From NCBI GenBank assembly GCA_965216535.1, contig OZ244175.1, positions 4,216,001 through 4,280,000 on the forward strand: DNA of 64,000 nucleotides, read 5' to 3'. The position numbers were made by a program, and so were the translations under genes. Origin of the DNA: Hoeflea_A sp965216535. GTDB lineage: Bacteria; Pseudomonadota; Alphaproteobacteria; Rhizobiales; Rhizobiaceae. Under the pieces are notes generated by a model, which did no database searches, was not told the origin of the DNA, and saw only the letters and a list, made by a program, of their open reading frames with translations. This document shows positions 35,145 through 44,107 of this stretch, one piece after another. Positions within the stretch are counted from its first letter, which is position 1; each line of letters starts with the position of its first letter.

Positions 35145-35736
35145 TCAGAAAGCTGCCATCGTGGCACCGGCGCCGGTCTCTATCAGACCGGCGACCGGGG
35201 CTGATCGCGGCGCCATTGAACGCTTGGCGCGAAGGGCCACGGACGGCTTGCTTGGCCCATTGTTGTCGGCCGAGCAAGCCGAGGCGACATCTGCCTTCAC
35301 GCCGCTTGATCCGTGGCTGATCGAGGATGGAACCTATTTCGTACTCGAAATCGATGGTGCGCTTCGGGCCTCCGGCGGATGGAGCCGCCGGTCGCCTTTC
35401 ATTCACGACGCGCAAGCACAATCTTCTCACACCCCATGTGAAGAGACCCGGTCAGCGCGAATTCGGGCCATGTACACCGATCCTTCCCATGCGCGGATGG
35501 GATTGGCCCGCAGCATTCTTTCGGTCTGCGAAGCATCGGCGCGTTTGGCAGGGATATTCCGATTGGACTTGATCGCGACGCCGGTCGGTGAGTTTTTATA
35601 CAGCGCTTGCGGCTACGAAGTCGTTGAGAGGATCGATATGAACGCGCCGGGCGACGTGATTATCCCGGTCGCGCGAATGCAGAAGCTTGTCGGTGCAGAC
35701 AGGAAGCGGAAAGGTGGGTGTCCACCCTATGCGTGA
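35122..35736 (+). CDS. GNAT-family N-acetyltransferase
   Basis: This protein of about 204 residues has a GNAT core: N-terminal VSIRPATGADRGAIERLARR, the strand YFVLEIDGALRASGGWSRR, then MYTDPSHARMGLARSIL (the acetyl-CoA pyrophosphate loop, with a degenerate R-x-x-G/A, here ARMGLA) and a C-terminal FLYSACGYEVVER. The start is uncertain. TTG at 35122 has CGGAG seven bases before it and overlaps the binding-protein gene by 23 bases; GTG at 35161 is the alternative. The acceptor substrate is unknown. Confidence 0.78.
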   Translation: MKPFESGSQKAAIVAPAPVSIRPATGADRGAIERLARRATDGLLGPLLSAEQAEATSAFTPLDPWLIEDGTYFVLEIDGALRASGGWSRRSPFIHDAQAQSSHTPCEETRSARIRAMYTDPSHARMGLARSILSVCEASARLAGIFRLDLIATPVGEFLYSACGYEVVERIDMNAPGDVIIPVARMQKLVGADRKRKGGCPPYA

Positions 35737-36217
35737 CTTCAATATCGTTCCCTACGAACGGATCCACAAGGAGGCGGTTCTTGATTTGACGCTCCGGGCA
35801 TGGGCGCCAGTCTTCGAAAGGATGGCGTCAGAGCTTCCGGCGTTTGTCTATGAGGCCTTTTATCCTTCCGGCTGGGAGGTGAGACAGAAGGCCGATGTGG
35901 CCGACCTGCTCGATACCGAGCCACACCACATATGGCTGGCGTTCCTGGACAGGGTCCTCGCCGGCTTCATCGGCATCCGCCTCCATCCTGAGGACCAAAT
36001 GGGGGAAATCCAAATCATCGCTGTCTCCCCATCCCATCAGCACAATGGCCTAAGTCAGATGCTGATGCGCTTTGGAGAAGACTATGTCAGGGGCACCGGA
36101 TCAAAAGTGATGATGGTTGAAACTGTTGATGACACCGGCCACGCGCCAGCGCTCCGCGCCTATGAAGCGTTTGGCTTTCAACGCTGGCCGGTCGCCCGGT
36201 TTTTCAAGCCGCTTTAG
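35729..36217 (+). CDS. GNAT-family N-acetyltransferase
   Basis: This second GNAT protein has 162 residues. The core elements are IVPYERIHKEAVLDLTLRAW, the strand VLAGFIGIRLHP, IQIIAVSPSHQHNGLSQMLM (the acetyl-CoA loop, with the usual R/Q-x-x-G-x-G altered to HQHNGLS) and the terminal AYEAFGFQRWPVARFF. Its ATG lies eight bases within the end of the preceding GNAT gene, so the two are translationally coupled. Together with the LivJ-like gene they form one operon. Substrate unknown. Confidence 0.83.
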   Translation: MRDFNIVPYERIHKEAVLDLTLRAWAPVFERMASELPAFVYEAFYPSGWEVRQKADVADLLDTEPHHIWLAFLDRVLAGFIGIRLHPEDQMGEIQIIAVSPSHQHNGLSQMLMRFGEDYVRGTGSKVMMVETVDDTGHAPALRAYEAFGFQRWPVARFFKPL

Positions 36218-36247
36218 CTACCGCGCCATCCAGATGGCTATTCCACA

Positions 36248-39200
36248 TCAGAACTGATGAGAAATCCGAACATCCCCGCCATAGGACTGGTCTTTTTCTC
36301 CCAGCAACGCACCAAGCGACAGTCGCATCGAGGTGCGATCTCCGATCCTGCCGGCGACGCGTGCCTTTAGCTCAAGGAAGTTGTTGTCGAAATCAGAGCT
36401 GGCTGTAAACGATCCCGCTGTGGCGATGTTGGCGGCGGATACTTCATTTCTGAAATCATCGCCGTAGAGCCCGAGAAAGCCGACGCCCAACCGTATGTCC
36501 AGTGGACCGTAAGCCGTCTCAAGGCTTCGGCCAAACTCAACCCCGGGATTGACAATGATCCTGGTTGCACTGTCTGAATTCACATCAAACGTGATAGGCA
36601 GAGAACCTTCGATCTCGGTGCTGTCCTGCCGCACCCAGGTAACCCCGACGCCCAAGTAAGGCTCGACGAGGGTGTTTCCGCCGACTTCGATTTGATGCGA
36701 GTATCGGCCCATCAGTGCGGCCCAGCTGTTGTCGGCGTCATTGTCTTCCGAGGTGATCCCATATGCTGCCAATCGGTTCCGTCTCAGGTCGTAGTCCCCG
36801 ATGCCGCCGGAGACCGACAATGCAAAATTGTGATTGCCAACCTCGTGTTTCAGAACGCCGCCCAGCTGAAATCGCGTGCCATCTCCGCTCGAGATCGATG
36901 TGCTGTAGTTGACGTCTTCAAAAGATACGGCACCACCAAGGAACCAGCGTTTGGAAACTTCAAACTGAGCTCCGGCAGCCAGACCCCACGTGTTTTCTTC
37001 ATAGCTGGTGCTGGCGCTTACGGCGCTGACATTGCGGGTCACACCACCGAGCGACATCCAGCCGCATGAGCCATTATCCTCATATATGATGCGCCCGTCC
37101 TCGCCTTGCCGAGGACAGGACATCAGACTGTTGGAAAACCGGTAGGAACTGTGCAAGGAGGCATCGGTCAACCGCATCAGATCGCCGCTGGAAATGTGTT
37201 GGTAGACTTCAACCACATCGTCGATAGCCCGCAAGCTGAGCAGCGGGACGACAAGCTGATCGATGGAATCGAAGTCGTTGCTCCCACTCGAAAGGGCCGT
37301 GTTTCGCTGATCGACCAAATCCGTTAGGTATCCGACCACATTGTAAAGTGTGTCGACATTTTCCGGTGTCGATGCTGGTTCCGGTGTCTCAGCCTCGTTG
37401 ACATAGGACCTTTGAGGCTCAGCTTCCCAGGCGGCGTAGTTCACATCGTACTGCAGGAACAAAACGCCGTTTCCATCGTCAATCAGCGTGTAATCGATAA
37501 TCGCCGTGTCTTCCGTGAAAGTACTGTCGTCGATGGTCACACCGCCGGAAGCCTCGTCACTACCCTGCAGGATGGGAAAGATGCCGCTGGCGCCGTTGCC
37601 GGGTGTACCGCCCACGGGATTGGCAAAGACCTCACCGGCTATGTCCACATCGCCTTCCAGAACAAAGAGAAGATCGTTGTTGCCCGAGAAATCGTGATCG
37701 ACCCAAAACAGGCCGGAAGAATTCTGGACCAGTGCACCTGTGAGCTCGGTGTATCCGATGGAGTCGATTGTGGTGTCGCCGATTGCGCCGAAGGTACCTG
37801 TGGTCATGAAGGCGCGGTTGAAAAGGGTGGAGTTGCCGTCACCGAGGTTGAACACTCGGCCCATGGCCAGCTGACCGTTGCCTGAATCACTGGTGTTGTA
37901 GAAGCTGTTGGTGACACTGGATCCGTTCGCTTTCTCAGATACCAGTGAAACTGACCCCTCGAAATAATTGTAATTGTTTACAGTTACCGCACCGTCATAA
38001 GTTTTGAGTGCAAAGCCAGGCAACGACGCATCATCGGACTCCGTCCGCTGGATGATGCCGTAGTTGTCGACGGTGTTGTCGCTATCACCGGAGCCTAGAA
38101 GAATAGCCGCCTTGGTCCGTGATCCTGCGAATACGGTGCCACCCTCGGCAACATACACATACAGCTTGCCATTTCCGTCCAGACCATCGCTTTGCAGGAA
38201 AATACCCCGCCCTTCGAAACCGGTCGCGCTGACAGAACCGTTGATGGTGGCCGTCACCGATCCAGCCTTCTGGCCATCGTCCGTCGTCACCATGTTCGCG
38301 CCACTGACGCTTTGGCCAAACACGCCCACGGCAGAAATCCCAGTCACGGAAAGCGCGCCATCCACCGTCACAGTCACGTCACCTCCAGAACCATAGTCTC
38401 CCCCGCCACCAGCAAAGGAGATCGCCTGGTTCTCTGCATCCTCCAGGCCGCCACCCCAACTGGATGCGCCGCCGCCGCCGCCGACCGATTGGGCCCATAC
38501 GCCGTGAGCTCGGATGCCTGTGGTTGTCAGGCCCCCTTCACCAACGGTTACGTCGACCTTGCCTCCGTCGCCGCCGTCGCCCGCCTCCAGCGTCCCGCCA
38601 ACGGCAAATCCGACATTCATGTTTACGCCAAGTTCTCCTACGAGGGCGCGAGACACGGCGCCGGCCCGGCCACCGCCACCCCCCACGGATTGTGCAAAAA
38701 TGCCCATGGCGTCGATGCCGGTGGTGGCAACGGAGCCGCTCGACGTGACCGTTATGTGTCCGCCGTCACCGCCACCGCTCCCGGTACCGCCAACTGCAAA
38801 CGTATCAATTCCGGGTGAGCCCAGGCCAGTATAGGCTGTGCCGCCATTGCCGCCGCCTCCCCCGGTGGACAGAACTTGGATCGCATCCGCGGAAAACCCT
38901 GATGTTGCGACCGACCCGGTATTGGTAACGGTCACATCGCCGCCATCTCCCGAACTGCCGCCCTGACCGCCGACAGTGAGGGAAAGGGATTGAAAACTGC
39001 GCCCGTTGCTCAATCCACTGCTTGCCACGGATTTGATGTAGCCGAGAACCTCGTTCACCTGGGCATCCGGAAGGACGTATTCCAATCCCATTGATCCGCC
39101 GCCGCCAGTGCCGCCGCCGCCGCCCGTGGATTGGGCATAGATGCCATAACTGCCCGTTCCCGATGTGGTGATAGCGCCATCATTCGTGACGCTGACGGCG

Positions 39201-42200
39201 TCGCCGTCTCCGGCGCTGCCGCCATTCCCACCAACAACCAGCGAGAGATTGGGCGAATAGGTCGTTTTCGGCGAACTGGCAGAATCATCTCCGGTGTCAC
39301 AGGAGATTTCGCTGGGCAGGAACGTCTTGTTGAAAGTACAAGCCCCTACAACACTCATATTGAAAGCGGAGACGGAGCCTCCGTCACCACCACCGCCGCC
39401 GGTGGATTGCGCAAAGATGCCGTAGGCCATCCGATCGGCGATCTGATTGCCGTCTTCGTCATTGGCCTCGTATCCCACCGTGATGTCGCCGCTGTTCTCA
39501 ACCGTTACCGTGCCGCCATGGTGGCCGCTGCCGCCATTGCCTCCCACCGAGATGGCCACATTCATGGCGACGGTCTTGTCGGAATTGCCCTGTTGGCTGG
39601 ATGTGTAGTCGAAAACCGCCGTACCTGCATTGCCAGCGCGTCCACCGCCACCACCGGTGGATTGCGCGTAGATACCCGAGGCTTCCACGCCTTCTGTTTT
39701 GATTTGTGCCGAGTTCGTAATCGATACGGCACCGCCCACCGACCCGCTGCCGCCAGAACCGCCAACCGCGGTCTGGAAGTTGGCGCTGTTGTTGTCGGTG
39801 GTGGTGATTGACGCGCCCACGGCATTCCCGCCGACGCCACCGTCGCCGCCGATCGATGCAGCGAGGATGCCATCGGAATAGTGCCCGGTTGTGCTAATCA
39901 ACAGGACATTGGTGATGTTCACGTCATTGGCCGCACCGCCAGTGCCGCCGTCTCCACCGATCACGACGTCAGCCTGCATGCTTGCTTCGCTGCTGAGATT
40001 CAAAGCACCCGAATAGGCCGAGCCACCAAACCCGCCATTGCCGCCCTGGCTGGTCGCGATGATTCCGCGCGATTGGTAACCGGCGGTCAGAATTTTGTTT
40101 GAGGCACCTGCCTCAGTCGAAGCCCAAGTCGTTATCAATATTGCGCCAGCGCCGCCGCCGCCGCCGCCAGCGCCGCCCAGAGTCACGCCGGTCGAAGCGG
40201 AATACTCACCGGCGCTGAGGCTCCCGGCGGCGGAAAATGCACCGTGTCCGCCGCTGCCGCCCATACTGAGCGCCAGAATGCCATCAGCATAGTCGCCCAA
40301 TGTCAGCAATTCGTTTGAGTGCAGCACGGTCACGTCTCCCCCGGAGCCGCCACCGCCACCTTCACCGCCAATCGTCACGGCCGCCTGGCCCATTGAGGAG
40401 GTGGTCCCGGAAATTGCGCCGGTCGCACTGCCGCCGCCGCCACCAATGCTCATGGCTTTGATGCCGGTCGCATAAATCCCCTCGGTAACCACCGTCGTGG
40501 TGGAGTCGACCGTGACATCACCGGCCTTGTGTCCGCCGCCGCCGTTGCCCGAAATGTTAACGGTCGCAGCGCCATTCGACGAGCCGTCGCCGGCAATCGA
40601 CAAGCCGCCGCTTCCGCCACTTCCACCCACGGATTTGGCAAGAATGCCGATTGAATTGTCGCCTTTCGTATACGTGGATGCAAAAGCATACACTGTCACG
40701 TCACCACCATCGCCGCCGCCACCCCCGGCACCGCCGATGGCCAGGTTGATGGCATCACCGCTTTCCAGCGACCCGGCCACGGTCATCGACCCGTGACCGC
40801 CCCCGCCTCCGATGGATTGCGCGTTGATGGCTATGGCATTGTCTCCAACTGTCGAAACCGCTGACCCTTCCTCGACCGTGACGGTCACCACGCCGGCGTC
40901 TCCGCCCGCACCACCTTCGCCTCCGACTGCAAGATCAACCGACGTATTGCTGGAATCACCGCTGGCCGCGACGACCATGCCGGCGTAACCGCCATTGCCT
41001 CCCACCGATTGCGCAAAGATGGCATCTGCGGAATCCCCGTTCGTGGCGACGTATCCGGCCGTTGAATGCACGGTGACATCGCCCGCGTCGCCGCCACCAC
41101 CCCCGGAACGGCCCACGGCCGCGGCGAGACTGAAGTTCGAGACGGCATTCGCGTCGATTGACATGCCCGAAGAACCGCCGCCGCCGCCCACTGACTGCGC
41201 CATGATACCGAACGACGTTGACCCGGACGTCGAGATCGCACTGCTGGTGGTAATATCGACTGTACCGCCGCTGCCACCACCACCGCCTTTGCCGCCGACA
41301 GAGGCGCTCATCGCCACTCCGCTGGTGTTGGCACTCGATATGGACATACCGCCATTACCGCCGCCGCCGCCCACGGATTGGGCCTGGATCCCATGGGACA
41401 AATCGCCGGATGTGGTGATGCCGGACGCAATTGTGACGGATATGTCACCGCCATGGCCGCCCACCGCTCCGTTTCCACCCGAACCCACTGAAGCGTCGAT
41501 GCCGATCCCTGCGCTGGCTGAAATCGCATAACCACCATTGCCGCCGCCGCCGCCCACTGACTGAAGCACCAGGCCGGAGGACGACGTTCCTGATGTCTGG
41601 ATCGATCCTGTGCTGGTTTCCGTGACCGTGATGGCACCACCATCGCCTCCAGAGCCGCCGTTACCACCGATGGCGGTGGAAAACTCCACTCCTGTTGAAA
41701 GCGCGTTCGAGCCTTTTCCGCCGCCACCGCCGATGCTCTGCACATGAATGGCATCGGCGAAATCTCCCTGGGTTGAAACAGAACCACCCAATTCGATCAC
41801 CGCTTTGCCGCCATCGCCGCCGTCTCCTGCGGAACCGCCAATTGCCACCAACCCGGACGTTGAATGCGCTTTGCCGCCGCCGCCGCCAACCGACTGGGCG
41901 AGAACGCCATCGGAATAGTCACCCACGGTGGAAACAGTTCCCAACACGGACACGCTCAATGCGCCACCTGATCCGCCGGACCCGGCATCACCACCGACCG
42001 CGGTCAAACCATCCGATGCACCGGATGCGCCGCCGGAGCCGCCGACGCTCTGCAACGCAATTCCGTCGGCATTATCGCCATGGGTGGTTATGCCGCCGCC
42101 ATGGGTAATAGTGACTTTTCCACCGTCGCCGCCGGCAGAACCATCCCCGCCCAGGGCCACGATCCCGGAAACATCGGAACCGCGCCCCCCACCCCCGCCA

Positions 42201-43738
42201 ACAGACTGGCCGTGAATGCCGGAGGAATAATCCCCAGTCGTCGTGATCAATGCGGTCGATAATGTGGTGATGTCGACGCCGTCTGAGGAGCCGCCAGACT
42301 GAGTGCTGGACGCGTAGGCAGCGGCTCCACTGGCATAGCCCCCTGCACCTGCAAGCCCGGCAATGGATTGGGCCAGAATACCCTCGGATGAACCGACATT
42401 GGTCTCAATCACACCGCCTAGCGTTATGCTGATTTGGCCTGCATTCCCGCCACCGCCGCCGCCACCGGCCTTGCCGTTGCCCAAACCGCCGGTGCCGTTG
42501 CCCCCGTTGCCTCCGGCACCGCCGATACTTTGGGCGAGGACACCCTGGTTGCTGCCCTGGTCCAGATCAACAGCTTCGTTTTTGATCGAGGTATAGGGGG
42601 AGCTCAAATCGATGGATATGTCTCCAGCCGTACCGCCCTCGCCGCCATCGCCACCTTTGCCAGTGGCGCCGCTGGAGCCGTTACCGCCATGCCCTCCTCG
42701 CCCCGCTTGAGATAACGCATAGACAGACGGCACACCGAACTGGTTTACCAGGTCGAGCCAGTTGACCGACCCATCGAAGGTTACGGCACCACCATAGCCG
42801 CCCAGCCCGCCATCTCCAGCTGTGCTCGTCGAAAGCGAGCCATGGGCGTTGCCGCCATGCCCGCCATCGCCTGCAATGCTGCGCAGATCAATGTATACCG
42901 GATCGCCCGTCGCGGCGGGCCTGGCCTTGAATTCATCATATAGGATTACATTGACATTGGATCCGGTACCGCCCTGGCCACCGGTTCCCCCCTTTGCCTT
43001 TTCTGTACCACTATATCCCTCACCGCCGTATCCGCCTGCACCGCCGGTGCCAATTAGTTCAAATGAAGTAACCGTGGAGACCGTATTTCCGAATTGGCCC
43101 ACATGCAGGTTTACCGCGCCGCCCGCGGCACCGCGCCCGCCGGTGCCGCCGGAGCCGTTGCCCGTTCCTGATTGGCCTTCGCCGCCCTTTCCGCCATCAC
43201 CACCCGTACTCGATAGCTTTACGGTGTTGCCAGCGAGCGGTCCCGATTGCCAGTTGAACGTCAGATACCCGCCAAAGCCGCCAGTAACACCGGTGCCACC
43301 CGAATGGGAGGAGGATGCCCCGGCGCTTCCATTCGAATTGCCGCTATGGCCTTTTCCACCGGTTGTAGACATGACGACGGGATTACCCGGAACGTCGATA
43401 CCATAATAGACACCATCAAAGTTCAGGACCATGGAATGGCCGCCGGTGCTGGCGTCGTCGTGATTGTCACCCTCCACCCCGGTCGAAGATACTTCGATCC
43501 CGACATTTGAAGAGGACGATTCAGTGAGATCTGAAGTCAGGTTTTTGAAGTTGAATGTGTATGTGTCTGAAAAACTGCTCGAATCAGGCACTGACGTATT
43601 GATGTATGATTCAAGATTTCCCGTGCAATTGACTACGGAGTTACCTGTTGTGCAATCAGCCCAGGCGTATCCTGACGCAAAGCCGACTTGACCAATGGCA
43701 ATTGCCACTGCACCCGGGCGTAACAGGTCAATTTTCAT
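36248..43738 (-). CDS. Giant autotransporter adhesin (type Va) with Gly-rich passenger repeats
   Basis: This 2,496-residue outer-membrane protein has a signal peptide (MKIDLLRPGAVAIAIG... YAWA), a ~2,000-residue passenger and a C-terminal autotransporter beta-barrel (~270 residues, from CGWMSLGGVTRNVSAVSAST to the terminal ...VRISHQF, which ends in Phe as the BAM signal requires). Most of the passenger consists of units of about 55-85 residues with the core GI-x-AQSVGGGGGxGG, followed by VGGxGGxGGDGGDVTVT-type strands. This pattern suits a long beta-helix. GAGGGGG lies upstream of the ATG at 43736-43738; the longer frame adds 18 residues before a clean signal peptide. Function as adhesin or biofilm factor is inferred from architecture. 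No other genes of its pathway flank it. Confidence 0.93.
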   Translation of the reverse strand: MKIDLLRPGAVAIAIGQVGFASGYAWADCTTGNSVVNCTGNLESYINTSVPDSSSFSDTYTFNFKNLTSDLTESSSSNVGIEVSSTGVEGDNHDDASTGGHSMVLNFDGVYYGIDVPGNPVVMSTTGGKGHSGNSNGSAGASSSHSGGTGVTGGFGGYLTFNWQSGPLAGNTVKLSSTGGDGGKGGEGQSGTGNGSGGTGGRGAAGGAVNLHVGQFGNTVSTVTSFELIGTGGAGGYGGEGYSGTEKAKGGTGGQGGTGSNVNVILYDEFKARPAATGDPVYIDLRSIAGDGGHGGNAHGSLSTSTAGDGGLGGYGGAVTFDGSVNWLDLVNQFGVPSVYALSQAGRGGHGGNGSSGATGKGGDGGEGGTAGDISIDLSSPYTSIKNEAVDLDQGSNQGVLAQSIGGAGGNGGNGTGGLGNGKAGGGGGGGNAGQISITLGGVIETNVGSSEGILAQSIAGLAGAGGYASGAAAYASSTQSGGSSDGVDITTLSTALITTTGDYSSGIHGQSVGGGGGRGSDVSGIVALGGDGSAGGDGGKVTITHGGGITTHGDNADGIALQSVGGSGGASGASDGLTAVGGDAGSGGSGGALSVSVLGTVSTVGDYSDGVLAQSVGGGGGKAHSTSGLVAIGGSAGDGGDGGKAVIELGGSVSTQGDFADAIHVQSIGGGGGKGSNALSTGVEFSTAIGGNGGSGGDGGAITVTETSTGSIQTSGTSSSGLVLQSVGGGGGNGGYAISASAGIGIDASVGSGGNGAVGGHGGDISVTIASGITTSGDLSHGIQAQSVGGGGGNGGMSISSANTSGVAMSASVGGKGGGGGSGGTVDITTSSAISTSGSTSFGIMAQSVGGGGGSSGMSIDANAVSNFSLAAAVGRSGGGGGDAGDVTVHSTAGYVATNGDSADAIFAQSVGGNGGYAGMVVAASGDSSNTSVDLAVGGEGGAGGDAGVVTVTVEEGSAVSTVGDNAIAINAQSIGGGGGHGSMTVAGSLESGDAINLAIGGAGGGGGDGGDVTVYAFASTYTKGDNSIGILAKSVGGSGGSGGLSIAGDGSSNGAATVNISGNGGGGHKAGDVTVDSTTTVVTEGIYATGIKAMSIGGGGGSATGAISGTTSSMGQAAVTIGGEGGGGGSGGDVTVLHSNELLTLGDYADGILALSMGGSGGHGAFSAAGSLSAGEYSASTGVTLGGAGGGGGGAGAILITTWASTEAGASNKILTAGYQSRGIIATSQGGNGGFGGSAYSGALNLSSEASMQADVVIGGDGGTGGAANDVNITNVLLISTTGHYSDGILAASIGGDGGVGGNAVGASITTTDNNSANFQTAVGGSGGSGSVGGAVSITNSAQIKTEGVEASGIYAQSTGGGGGRAGNAGTAVFDYTSSQQGNSDKTVAMNVAISVGGNGGSGHHGGTVTVENSGDITVGYEANDEDGNQIADRMAYGIFAQSTGGGGGDGGSVSAFNMSVVGACTFNKTFLPSEISCDTGDDSASSPKTTYSPNLSLVVGGNGGSAGDGDAVSVTNDGAITTSGTGSYGIYAQSTGGGGGTGGGGSMGLEYVLPDAQVNEVLGYIKSVASSGLSNGRSFQSLSLTVGGQGGSSGDGGDVTVTNTGSVATSGFSADAIQVLSTGGGGGNGGTAYTGLGSPGIDTFAVGGTGSGGGDGGHITVTSSGSVATTGIDAMGIFAQSVGGGGGRAGAVSRALVGELGVNMNVGFAVGGTLEAGDGGDGGKVDVTVGEGGLTTTGIRAHGVWAQSVGGGGGASSWGGGLEDAENQAISFAGGGGDYGSGGDVTVTVDGALSVTGISAVGVFGQSVSGANMVTTDDGQKAGSVTATINGSVSATGFEGRGIFLQSDGLDGNGKLYVYVAEGGTVFAGSRTKAAILLGSGDSDNTVDNYGIIQRTESDDASLPGFALKTYDGAVTVNNYNYFEGSVSLVSEKANGSSVTNSFYNTSDSGNGQLAMGRVFNLGDGNSTLFNRAFMTTGTFGAIGDTTIDSIGYTELTGALVQNSSGLFWVDHDFSGNNDLLFVLEGDVDIAGEVFANPVGGTPGNGASGIFPILQGSDEASGGVTIDDSTFTEDTAIIDYTLIDDGNGVLFLQYDVNYAAWEAEPQRSYVNEAETPEPASTPENVDTLYNVVGYLTDLVDQRNTALSSGSNDFDSIDQLVVPLLSLRAIDDVVEVYQHISSGDLMRLTDASLHSSYRFSNSLMSCPRQGEDGRIIYEDNGSCGWMSLGGVTRNVSAVSASTSYEENTWGLAAGAQFEVSKRWFLGGAVSFEDVNYSTSISSGDGTRFQLGGVLKHEVGNHNFALSVSGGIGDYDLRRNRLAAYGITSEDNDADNSWAALMGRYSHQIEVGGNTLVEPYLGVGVTWVRQDSTEIEGSLPITFDVNSDSATRIIVNPGVEFGRSLETAYGPLDIRLGVGFLGLYGDDFRNEVSAANIATAGSFTASSDFDNNFLELKARVAGRIGDRTSMRLSLGALLGEKDQSYGGDVRISHQF
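38190..42570 (-). repeat. About 24 passenger repeats with the AQSVGGGGG core
   Basis: By eye, 24 copies of a core G-[IV]-x-x-[QALMT]-S-x-GG-x-GG can be aligned through the autotransporter passenger, spaced mostly by 55-85 codons. The last two copies toward the barrel (GVFGQSVSGAN and GIFLQSDGLDGNG) have lost the Gly run. The middle block varies the core systematically (AKS, AMS, ALS, ATS, AAS) before returning to AQS. Boundaries are approximate. Confidence 0.85.
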
Positions 43739-44107
43739 CCAATCACCCCCTCGCGGCCGCACAAGGCCCGGTTGAGAACTGCTGAAACTCACCGTTCGCA
43801 GCAGTCATCCTCGATCTGCCCCCTCAGGTTGAGATGACGAGCAGAAGAAACGTATAAAATGTATCTTGATCAGGTGAGATTGAGTAGCCGATCGGATCGA
43901 GCTGATCAGGCTAACCACTTGAAATAGACGTCGAACCGTCTCAAAAACTATCCCGTTTGTCTCAGAGCTTTGCTGAGCTTAGAGATCCAACATCCTGCCC
44001 TTACCAAAGAATCAGACAGTTCGGTTGCTTCACAACTTGTCTGCGGGGGCCATGAAGCCACTGATGTCAACGCCCGATCGCCCTATAGCCCATGGGAAGG
44101 CCGCTTC
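43739..44107. other. Intergenic region upstream of the autotransporter
   Basis: These 369 bases lie between the phosphoesterase stop and the autotransporter start, both on the minus strand, and must hold the autotransporter promoter. Two copies of TGATCAGG (near 43868 and 43904, about 36 bases apart) stand out, each containing the palindrome TGATCA; they could be operator half-sites. No gene is visible. Confidence 0.45.

Noticed and set aside
36225..36238. GCCATC-CA-GATGGC between the GNAT and autotransporter stops as a terminator
   Set aside because: The loop would be only two bases and no T tract follows on either strand.
38190..42570. GC-rich repeated tracts in the autotransporter considered as a non-coding repeat array
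   Set aside because: They translate without interruption into Gly-rich passenger units between a signal peptide and a barrel.
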